Assembly (NCBI RefSeq): GCF_000223905.1
Contig: NC_015948.1
Location: 2,108,001 to 2,172,000, forward strand
Source of the DNA: Haloarcula hispanica ATCC 33960
GTDB taxonomy: Archaea > Halobacteriota > Halobacteria > Halobacteriales > Haloarculaceae
DNA length: 64,000 bases
Reading direction: 5' to 3'
Each line of letters begins with the position of its first letter. Positions within the stretch are counted from its first letter, which is position 1. Made by a program: the position numbers and the translations under genes. The notes below the pieces were generated by a model, which worked only from the letters and a program-made list of their open reading frames with translations, searched no databases and was not told the DNA's origin. Positions 26,441 to 33,051 of this stretch are shown here, piece after piece.

Positions 26441-27085
26441 ATGGCAGCGTTCGACGGGCTTCGAAGTCGCCTCCAGCGGGTCGCACCGGCCACGAGCGGG
26501 CGGCTTACGGCCTCGGAGTTCTTGCTCTCGGGCGCAGCAGCCGGACTGCTCGGCTGGGGCGGCATCCAGGCGCTCACCTGGCTCGACCACGCCAACGGCC
26601 AGCTGCTCGCAACGGTGCTGTGGGTCGTCTTGATCGGCGGCTTCGTCGGCCTGACGGTCCTGCACGCACCGGACTCGGTCCGCTTCTCCGACGCGATGCT
26701 CGCCTGGGGAACGGTCAACACCACTGCGACGGCGCTGACGGTCGGCGGCCTCCTCAGTGTCGTCCCCGAACAACTGGCGTACTGGCACGCGTGGGTCGGC
26801 GCGACGGCCATCGGCTACTGCTGGACCGGCGGCGTTCTGAAAGGGGCGGGTCAGCCCGCGCGCGGACGCGGCTACCTCGGAGCGGGCGTCGTCGGCCTCT
26901 GTCTGCTGACTATCGGGGCCGTCGCGTTTCCGCTGGTCGCCCCGACCGGCTATCTGGCGCTCGCCGCGCTCCATGCAGGTCCGATGGTACTCGACGTGCG
27001 GACGGCGTTACCGGCTGTTCACCGGACTGGTGTCGTTGGAGCCGCGGTAGCCGCTGTGCTCGTTGTCGGCGTTGTCGTGGCGTGA
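26441..27085 (+). CDS. Multi-helix membrane protein of unknown function
   Basis: A 214-residue protein with six predicted membrane helices and an N-terminal cytoplasmic stretch, MAAFDGLRSRLQRVAPATSG. Glycine-rich helices (LLSGAAAGLLGWGGIQAL) recur. It has no catalytic motif and no recognised family. The upstream 74-residue membrane protein gene is 35 nt away in the same direction. It is convergent with the DUF2103 gene, with 21 nt between stops. Confidence 0.78.
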   Translation: MAAFDGLRSRLQRVAPATSGRLTASEFLLSGAAAGLLGWGGIQALTWLDHANGQLLATVLWVVLIGGFVGLTVLHAPDSVRFSDAMLAWGTVNTTATALTVGGLLSVVPEQLAYWHAWVGATAIGYCWTGGVLKGAGQPARGRGYLGAGVVGLCLLTIGAVAFPLVAPTGYLALAALHAGPMVLDVRTALPAVHRTGVVGAAVAAVLVVGVVVA

Positions 27086-27106
27086 CAACCGGTCCCGGCG
27101 CGGGTG

Positions 27107-27835
27107 CTACTCCTGCAGTTCGGCTTCCTTGAGTGCCTCGTTCAGATCGGCCCGGACGTGTTCGCCCAGTTCGCGGTCGCCGGCCGTCGTGACAACGCGG
27201 TTCTCCTGGACGCTTGAGCCGTCGCGGATGAGCACCCGGACGTTGCCGTTGGCGTCGGCGCGGGTCGCCTTCGCCCGGACGCCCGTCGGCGAACTCGCGC
27301 CGCCAGCGTCGATGGGACCGGGGATGACCTTCTTGACGTGGGGGTGGCCGGCGACGGTCTGGATGACTCGCTGGCCCGACCGGCCGCCGATGAGCGTCGA
27401 GTGGCTCCCGCCGAGTTTCTCCGAGGGCGCGGCGTCGACCACTTCCAGCGCGGGCTCGCCCTGGCGGTCGATGACCCGCTGAACCGGATCGTCGCCCTCG
27501 ACGCGGAAGAACTCGTAGTGCAGTTGCGGGCGGACGGCGGCGATGACGTCGCGGTCGCCCGTGACGTACACCTCCTCCGGTCGTTTCCGTCGCACCTCGT
27601 CCGCGACGAGGCCGGCGAAGTTGCGGAGCTCGACGACGACCGTTTCGTCGCTCCCCTCGCCCTCCGGCGTCGTCGTCACCGTCCGCTGGCCGACGACCGA
27701 CCCGTCCAGCAGCGAGGTCACTGTCGCCCGCTCGCGGTCGAGTTCGAGGACGACGGCGTCCGTATTGGCAGTGTGACAGACCAGGCAGTAGTCGCCCGGT
27801 CGGTCGAGCGGCGTGGCACACTGCCGACAGTCCAT
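27107..27835 (-). CDS. DUF2103 family predicted metal-binding protein
   Basis: A 242-residue protein of the archaeal DUF2103 family. It has an N-terminal zinc knuckle pair (MDCRQCATPLDRPGDYCLVC, two CxxC motifs) and the family core LGGSHSTLIGGRSGQRVIQTVAGHPHVKKVIPGPI (residues about 139-173, named here only as a region). Haloarchaeal members carry the extra N-terminal zinc ribbon. The function is unknown; RNA or DNA binding would fit a zinc ribbon but is not shown. Confidence 0.88.
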   Translation of the reverse strand: MDCRQCATPLDRPGDYCLVCHTANTDAVVLELDRERATVTSLLDGSVVGQRTVTTTPEGEGSDETVVVELRNFAGLVADEVRRKRPEEVYVTGDRDVIAAVRPQLHYEFFRVEGDDPVQRVIDRQGEPALEVVDAAPSEKLGGSHSTLIGGRSGQRVIQTVAGHPHVKKVIPGPIDAGGASSPTGVRAKATRADANGNVRVLIRDGSSVQENRVVTTAGDRELGEHVRADLNEALKEAELQE

Positions 27836-27895
27836 AGCTGTGGCTACGGCTGCGCGCTGATAAGGAAGCCGGTTCGGTGGTTTTGCGACGTGTGG

Positions 27896-28732
27896 TCAGC
27901 CCTCGTCTTCGATGGTCGCACCGGGCGGATAGATAGCGGCGACGGTCGCATCGTAGCCCGCGTCGGTGAGGCCGGTCCCCAGCGCAAACACTGTCTCGCC
28001 GAGCATCGCCATCGCGGCGTCCCCGCCCGCTTCGGCCACGTCGTCGATGACGCTTTTCACCTCCGGCGTCAGCAGCTCCGCTTCACGGGAGAACTGCCGG
28101 GAGGCCTGGATAAACGTCGACAGTTTCGGCTCCTTGACGACGGTAGAGAGCGCGCGCTCGCCGGCAGCTGTCAGGATGTCCGTGTCGCCGCCGACGACAT
28201 CCGCCGTCGATAGCTCCCCGAGTGTGACGTACTCGATGCGGCTGCGGGCCGGAATGGCGTCGAGATAGTTGAACTGCGGCCCGCCGGGTTCGAGCCGGAG
28301 CGGCACGCCGCCGCGGGCCTGCGCGACAACGTCGCCGAGCCCGGAACCGGCCTGGACCTCCGCGCCGTGGGCGATGGTCACCAGTTCGTTGTACGAGAGC
28401 CCGTGGCCGAAGACGGCATTGGCCGCCAGTGCGGTGCCAAGCGCCAGCGCGCCGGAGACGCCGAAGCCCGACCCGAGCGGGAGCGGCGTTTCAGCAGTGA
28501 CAGTCGCCGTGGTTCGCAGCGCGTCCAGCACTCGCTCGACGGCTTCCACCTCGATTTCCTCGCCGTTCAGCGTTATCTTGGTTTCAGCCCCGCGGCTGAC
28601 GGTAACAGAAACGCCGTCAGACAGGGCCAGCCCGCCGCCGCGGGAGCCGGTCTCGATCGGGTCATCGCCACGGTCAACGGTAAAAAAGCCCGTGATGTGG
28701 CCGGGGACGAACGCGTGTGCTTCGTCGGTCAT
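27896..28732 (-). CDS. Pantoate kinase (GHMP family)
   Basis: Archaeal pantoate kinase phosphorylates pantoate to 4-phosphopantoate on the way to coenzyme A, replacing the bacterial PanC-PanK order. The 278-residue GHMP protein begins MTDEAHAFVPGHITGFFTVD. It has the nucleotide-binding motif PLPLGSGFGVSGALALGTALA (GHMP motif 2, about residues 82-102), the archaeal PoK sequence GSGLGDVVAQARGGV, and the C-terminal GDAAMAMLGETVFALG (motif 3). Its partner, phosphopantothenate synthetase, is not in the window. The ATG at 28732 matches the family start. Confidence 0.92.
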   Translation of the reverse strand: MTDEAHAFVPGHITGFFTVDRGDDPIETGSRGGGLALSDGVSVTVSRGAETKITLNGEEIEVEAVERVLDALRTTATVTAETPLPLGSGFGVSGALALGTALAANAVFGHGLSYNELVTIAHGAEVQAGSGLGDVVAQARGGVPLRLEPGGPQFNYLDAIPARSRIEYVTLGELSTADVVGGDTDILTAAGERALSTVVKEPKLSTFIQASRQFSREAELLTPEVKSVIDDVAEAGGDAAMAMLGETVFALGTGLTDAGYDATVAAIYPPGATIEDEG

Positions 28733-28876
28733 TGCCTCCTCGTGGGACCCAGTGGCGTTAAGGATTGGTGGTCGCCCGCTCCGTCCGCACACGCTCCGCC
28801 CAGAGTTTCAGGAGACCGACAGGCGGTTCTCCGACCCGTAGTTTGATGTATGTTTACACGAGATGACTGTGAAAAC

Positions 28877-29179
28877 ATGCCGACAATCAGCGCGCGGCTC
28901 CCGAGTGAAGAGAAAGACGAACTGGACGACGTCGCCGAGTTGCTCTCCGAGGACCGGTCGACCACGATTCGGAAAGCCCTGCGGGAGGGACTGGAAACGC
29001 TCCGGCTCCGCGTCGCCGTCGAGCAGTACCAGTCCGGCGACGTGTCGGCGGCCGAAGCCGCACAGCTTGCGGACCTCTCCATCGCCGAGTGGCTCGACGT
29101 GGCCCGCGAGCGAAACCTGACGACGCAGCTTGAGCTGTCCGACTTGGAGCTCGACGCCGACACGGCCGCGGAGCTATGA
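28877..29179 (+). CDS. UPF0175-family antitoxin-like protein
   Basis: A 100-residue protein. Its N-terminus, MPTISARLPSEEKDELDDVAELL, reads as a ribbon-helix-helix-like DNA-binding segment, followed by the UPF0175 core VAVEQYQSGDVSAAEAAQLADLSIAEWLDVARERN. UPF0175 genes are commonly paired with DUF3368 PIN-like genes, as here, where the stop overlaps the next start by 4 nt. Start 28877 is preferred over 28850: TGTTTACAC (about 28850-28858) is positioned for a leaderless ATG there. Confidence 0.85.
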   Translation: MPTISARLPSEEKDELDDVAELLSEDRSTTIRKALREGLETLRLRVAVEQYQSGDVSAAEAAQLADLSIAEWLDVARERNLTTQLELSDLELDADTAAEL

Positions 29180-29685
29180 CCCGCATCTACGTCGGGCCGA
29201 CGTCGCTGTACTCGCTGGGACAGGTGGGGGAACTGTCGCTGCTGGACGCGTTCGACGGCGACATCGTCATTCCCGAGCCCGTCATCGACGAGGTCCAGGT
29301 CGAACCGACCGCAACGAACCTGACCGAGTACCGCGAGAACGGCATCGACACCGGCGTCGACGAGGACTACGTCGACCAGGCCGAGTCCCTGCTCGGCGAT
29401 TCCGACCTCGGAGCCGCTGTGACGGTGCTCGCCGGCGTGTTAGCCCACCGCGACAGCGACGACCGCTCCGCCGTGGCCGTCGTCTCCGAGGACCGCACTG
29501 TCCGCCGGATGGCGCAGGGCCTGGGTGCGGAAGTGACGAGCAGTTTCGGCGTCGTGGTCCGGGCCGCTATCGAGGACAAGTACCTCAAACCGACCCAGGC
29601 GAAGCGGATCGTCAGGCGGATTGATCAACACGGGATGCACCTGACCGGGGAGCTACGGGAGCGGGCGGTTGGAGAGGTCGCCTGA
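29176..29685 (+). CDS. DUF3368 PIN-like protein with degenerate active site
   Basis: A 169-residue protein of the PIN-like DUF3368 family, the usual partner of UPF0175 antitoxins. The N-terminal catalytic Asp/Asn expected in the first strand is missing: the sequence reads IYVGPTSLYSLGQVGELSLL. IPEPVIDEV keeps one acidic position, SDLGAAVTVLAG lacks the usual glutamate, and AVVSEDRTVRRMAQGLG keeps the last Asp. RNase activity is therefore doubtful. It overlaps the antitoxin-like gene by 4 nt. This may be a domesticated or inactivated toxin. Confidence 0.82.
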   Translation: MTRIYVGPTSLYSLGQVGELSLLDAFDGDIVIPEPVIDEVQVEPTATNLTEYRENGIDTGVDEDYVDQAESLLGDSDLGAAVTVLAGVLAHRDSDDRSAVAVVSEDRTVRRMAQGLGAEVTSSFGVVVRAAIEDKYLKPTQAKRIVRRIDQHGMHLTGELRERAVGEVA

Positions 29686-29822
29686 GTTCACTGCCGCGAA
29701 TAGTGGGTTCATGTCTTTTAGCGCCGGGTTTTCGACAGAACGATTGTGCTCTCAGCCCCTTGCCGCCCCGCTGCTGGACTTGAAAGCGTGGGTTTAACAG
29801 TGCGGCCCCCAACTCTGGAGGT

Positions 29823-30212
29823 ATGCAGGGTAATCTTCCGCCTGAAGCACAGGAGAAGCTCGAGGAACTGCAGGACCTTCAGCAGACAGCACAGCAGGTC
29901 GCCGCACAGAAACAGCAGGCCGAGACAGAGCTCCAGGAGTCCCAGACGGCTCTGGACGAGCTCGACGACATCGACGAGGACTCGACCATGTACCGCGAGG
30001 TCGGCGAACTCCTCGTGAAGACCGAGTTCGACGAGGCACAGGACGACCTCGAAGAGAAGGTCAACAGCCTCGAAGTCCGCGTCGAGACGCTCGAAAAGCA
30101 GGAAGAGCGCGTCCAGGAGCAGTTCGAAGAGCTCCAGAGCGAGCTCCAGCAGATGCTCGGTGGCGCAGGCGGCGCGGGTCCGGCCGGCGGCCCCGGCGCT
30201 GGCGGCGCATAA
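29823..30212 (+). CDS. pfdB: Prefoldin subunit beta
   Basis: A 129-residue subunit of the hexameric archaeal chaperone prefoldin, which hands unfolded proteins to the thermosome. Two long coiled-coil arms (about residues 8-45 and 75-115) flank the beta-hairpin [20 protein letters not shown], the usual beta-subunit layout. A glycine/alanine-rich tail ends the protein. GGGTTTAACAG at 29788-29798 predicts a leaderless start at 29823. The DUF3194 gene begins 4 nt after its stop, so the two form an operon. Confidence 0.95.
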
Positions 30213-30216
30213 GGCG

Positions 30217-30453
30217 ATGCCGACAGACGATGAGGTCGTCGAGACAGCCTCGACCGCGGCCGAAGACGTTGTCTTCTCGCGATACGATGTTAGCGCGGTC
30301 GAGGACCTCGACGTGACTGTCACCTTCGAAGATGGCGTACTAGATGTCGACGTGTACGTCAACGCGCCCGACAGTCGTCAGGACGAGGCACAGGTCGCGG
30401 ACGACGCTGCCCTTGCCGCACGGGCCGCCGTCGACGACCTGTTCGAAGAATAG
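30217..30453 (+). CDS. DUF3194 family protein
   Basis: A 78-residue acidic protein, MPTDDEVVETASTAAEDVVF, then VEDLDVTVTFEDGVLDVDVYV, matching the small DUF3194 family found next to prefoldin beta in archaea. The start ATG is 4 nt after the pfdB stop, implying translational coupling. Function unknown; a link to prefoldin or to the ribosome is plausible from the conserved context only. Confidence 0.85.
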   Translation: MPTDDEVVETASTAAEDVVFSRYDVSAVEDLDVTVTFEDGVLDVDVYVNAPDSRQDEAQVADDAALAARAAVDDLFEE

Positions 30454-30506
30454 GCACCCGCAACGGAGCGGGCAGCCACTCGGTGTTCTACCGACGCCGC
30501 GAACCG

Positions 30507-30833
30507 TCAGTCGTGGCTATCGACGGCTGGGTCCCCGGTCCGGTCGCTCGCGAACCCGGTTCGGAACGCAATCCAGCCCAGCACTGAGACGAACAGTATC
30601 GGCGGGAGAATCATGAATCCCCATAGCGGGTCCAGTCCCCAGCCAAGTAGCAGGGCCAGGTCGAACAGCCCGATAGCGAGAAACGGCGAGACGAACAGGA
30701 GAGCCCGCTTCCGGTTCATCTCGCCCGACGATTCCGACGCCGACGAGTCCTCGTCACCCGCAAGGAGGTCTGCAGTCGTACGGTCACGGGGTCCGTCGTC
30801 GGCGTGGACGCTGGACTCGGCGGTGTCATCCAT
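30507..30833 (-). CDS. Two-helix membrane protein with acidic N-terminus
   Basis: A 108-residue protein. Residues 1-38 are polar and acidic (MDDTAESSVHADDGPRDRTT). Two hydrophobic helices follow (about 46-66 and 72-92), then a short polar tail. It is convergent with DUF3194, 53 nt away. The start at 30833 is chosen over 30860 because the extra nine residues add nothing recognisable. No family recognised. Confidence 0.68.
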   Translation of the reverse strand: MDDTAESSVHADDGPRDRTTADLLAGDEDSSASESSGEMNRKRALLFVSPFLAIGLFDLALLLGWGLDPLWGFMILPPILFVSVLGWIAFRTGFASDRTGDPAVDSHD

Positions 30834-30911
30834 ACCCGTCACTCGGAGTTCAGCAAGCAAAAAAACCGCGCTTGGTCGATCGTCGAAGGAAGAGCCGTCA
30901 GGTCAGGGGGA

Positions 30912-31463
30912 TTACGCGTCGCTGTCGTCGCTTTCGTCGTCAGTGGACTGTTCGTCGTCCGCGTCCCTCTCGTCGGTGTCCTCGTCCGCATCCGCGTCGT
31001 CAGTGGACTCCTCGTCGGTGTCGTCCGCGTCCGCGTCAGCGTCCTCGGACGCGGATTCGGTTTCGTTCTCTGCCCCGTCGCTCTCGTCACCGGGGGTCAG
31101 GTCGCTGATCTGTGCGCCCAGGTCGCCCGCGAGTTCGCCGGCCTGCTTCTGCCCGATGAGCGTGTGGATCTCGCTGACGAAGTCAGGGACCTGTCCGGGG
31201 AGGTCCGACGGCGGGCCGCGCTGGTCGCCTGCCTGGCCGGCGTCAGCGGGCGGGCCGCGGCGGTCAGCTGCCTCGGCAGCGCCGCCCGATTCGTTCTCGT
31301 CTGCGGTCGTTGTTTCGTTCGCTGCCTGCTCGGCGGCGTTGTCCGCCTGTGCGTTGTCCGCGTGGTCATCGGCCTGTGCGCCTGCTGCGCCGGGGAGTGC
31401 CGCCGCCGAGCCCGTGATGACGAGCACGGCAAGCAGGCCGCCGGCAATCGTAGTGAGTTTCAT
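30912..31463 (-). CDS. Secreted acidic low-complexity protein
   Basis: A 183-residue exported protein. The Sec-type signal peptide MKLTTIAGGLLAVLVITGSA ends near AAGA. A DNAA/ET-rich segment follows. A short conserved-looking core sits at about residues 68-120: RRGPPADAGQAGDQRGPPSD, then LPGQVPDFVSEIHTLIGQKQ. The C-terminal 60 residues are almost only Asp, Glu, Ser and Thr. It should be extracellular or surface-attached. Three AATTCG repeats spaced exactly 10 bp lie 65-90 nt upstream of the start and may control it. Function unknown. Confidence 0.78.
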   Translation of the reverse strand: MKLTTIAGGLLAVLVITGSAAALPGAAGAQADDHADNAQADNAAEQAANETTTADENESGGAAEAADRRGPPADAGQAGDQRGPPSDLPGQVPDFVSEIHTLIGQKQAGELAGDLGAQISDLTPGDESDGAENETESASEDADADADDTDEESTDDADADEDTDERDADDEQSTDDESDDSDA

Positions 31464-31781
31464 TGTGATCGTTGCCTCCGCTCGTCTCTCTGGCCCAGTG
31501 GCATATGAAGAGGGCAAGCCGAAAAGGCGAATTAAGTCGAATTTATCCGAATTGGCCGTTCTATCGCCCGTTTTAATTCGGTTTAATCGCGATTCAGTGT
31601 GCGCTCACCAGGCCGTCGCGTCCAGACTGGACTGCTGGGCGGGATGGCTGGCGTGCGCGTCACGCGGTCGGTCCGGTCGACGGAGGCGTAGCCGGAGTCG
31701 GCCAGGCGAATAACGGACAGGATAGACCCCTGAAACCGCCGCCGGGGTAGCTTTTCATACCCGCAAACCCAACACTGGCCC
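31464..31781. other. Divergent intergenic region with a phased AATTCG repeat
   Basis: This 318-nt gap separates the secreted acidic protein (minus) from the BFN-domain gene (plus). The left third is AT-rich and holds the CGAATT repeats and the palindrome AATCGCGATT (31585-31594). The middle (31600-31720) is GC-rich with no gene. The right end has CTTTTCATAC at about 31749-31758, about 27 nt before the ATG at 31782. I see no RNA gene in it. Confidence 0.6.
31528..31594. promoter_or_regulatory. Phased CGAATT repeats, probable operator
   Basis: CGAATT occurs at 31528-31533, 31538-31543 and 31548-31553, an exact 10-bp period that places all three on the same face of the helix. An inverted copy, AATTCG, is at 31575-31580, and the perfect palindrome AATCGCGATT is at 31585-31594. 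The array lies about 65-130 nt upstream of the secreted-protein ATG at 31463. Phasing of this sort suggests cooperative binding of one regulator. Confidence 0.5.
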
Positions 31782-32243
31782 ATGGAACACGATGCCACGG
31801 TCGAAGGGGTCGGCGTCGGCGTCAGCGAAGAAGGGAGTGGCACGCCGGTCGTCCTGCTCCGTGCGCGCGAAGAGATTGTCCCCATCTTCGTCAGCAAGGA
31901 CCAGGCCCAGTCGATGCAACTGGCGATGGCCGGCGAGCCCTTCGAGCGCCCGCTCACCCACGATCTGCTGGTCGAGATGGTGACGGAGTTCGGGGGCGCC
32001 ATCGACCGGGTCCGTATCGACGATCTGGCCGACGGGACCTTCTACGGGAAGATCGACGCGGAGCAGTACACCGACGACCGGCGGAAGGACATGGTGTTCG
32101 ACGCCCGCCCTTCGGATGCCATCGCGATTGCCCTCCGGGTGGATTGTCCGGTCGTCGTGACAGACGATGTTATCGACGAGGCCGGGCGACCGCCGGAACA
32201 GTTCGACCAGAGTGGGAGCGGCAGCGAAGACCTCGGACTGTGA
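31782..32243 (+). CDS. Bifunctional-nuclease (BFN/DUF151) domain protein
   Basis: A 153-residue protein of the DUF151/BFN family: VVLLRAREEIVPIFVSKDQAQSM, LTHDLLVEMVTEFGGAIDRVRIDDL, and the hallmark FDARPSDAIAIALRVDCPVVV near residue 105. Family members in plants have reported nuclease activity, and a bacterial homologue appears with UvrB domains. The archaeal role is unknown. A well-placed TATA-like box (about 31749-31758) supports a leaderless ATG. The HAD hydrolase gene follows 43 nt downstream. Confidence 0.9.
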   Translation: MEHDATVEGVGVGVSEEGSGTPVVLLRAREEIVPIFVSKDQAQSMQLAMAGEPFERPLTHDLLVEMVTEFGGAIDRVRIDDLADGTFYGKIDAEQYTDDRRKDMVFDARPSDAIAIALRVDCPVVVTDDVIDEAGRPPEQFDQSGSGSEDLGL

Positions 32244-32286
32244 GAACACGAAACATTTCTGCGTCTGTCCACCCTTGATACCCTTG

Positions 32287-32961
32287 ATGGGGTACGAATC
32301 GGTCATTTTCGACAACGACGGCGTGTTGCTGACGCTGACTGACATGGACGCACACTACGTCGGCGCGCGCCGGGCCTTCGAGGAACTCGGCGTGCCGTCG
32401 CCGTCGACAGCCCACGTCGAGGCCATGAGTATCGGCGTGACTGTGCCCGAACTCACCGACATCTGTACCCAGTACGATATCGACCCCGAGCGGTTCTTCC
32501 GGGCCCGTGACGAGGCACTGACTACAGTGCAGCGGGCGCTTATCCGGGCCGGCGAGAAACAGCCCTACAGCGACGTGTCCATGCTCGACCGACTGGACTG
32601 TCCGCTGGGCGTGGTCTCATCGAATCAACGGGACACCGTGGCGTTCGCGTTCGAGCATTTCGATATCGGTCACTACTTCGACACCGTCTGGGCGCGCGAG
32701 CCGACAGTCGAGAGCCTCCGCCGGAAGAAACCCCGGCCGTACTACATCGAGCGGGCGATGGCGGACCTCGATGTCAGTGACGCCCTGTTCGTCGGCGACA
32801 ACGAATCTGACATCGAGGCGGCACACCGGGCCGGAATCGACTCGGCGATCATCCGTCGTCCGCATCGGACCGACACCCGACTCGACGTGACGCCGGACCA
32901 CGACGTGTCCGGCCTCGAAGACGTGGTTCGGATCGCTGGCCGACGCAGCGGGAGCGACTGA
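32287..32961 (+). CDS. HAD-superfamily hydrolase
   Basis: A 224-residue HAD phosphatase. Motif I is FDNDGVLLT (the first Asp is the nucleophile; the usual DxDG reads DNDG). A helical cap covers residues 20-100. Motif II is VVSSN, motif III the Lys in RRKKPRPYY, and motif IV FVGDNESDIEAAHRAG. The phosphoglycolate-phosphatase-like layout does not define the substrate. The ATG at 32287 directly precedes the family N-terminus GYESVIFDNDG. Confidence 0.92.
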   Translation: MGYESVIFDNDGVLLTLTDMDAHYVGARRAFEELGVPSPSTAHVEAMSIGVTVPELTDICTQYDIDPERFFRARDEALTTVQRALIRAGEKQPYSDVSMLDRLDCPLGVVSSNQRDTVAFAFEHFDIGHYFDTVWAREPTVESLRRKKPRPYYIERAMADLDVSDALFVGDNESDIEAAHRAGIDSAIIRRPHRTDTRLDVTPDHDVSGLEDVVRIAGRRSGSD

Positions 32962-33051
32962 GCCGTATCCGGACCTAACAGATACATAGTCAGCACATTC
33001 TGGTACGTATACTGAAAGCAACCTTTCCCATGGCAAGTGCCGTGAAACGGT

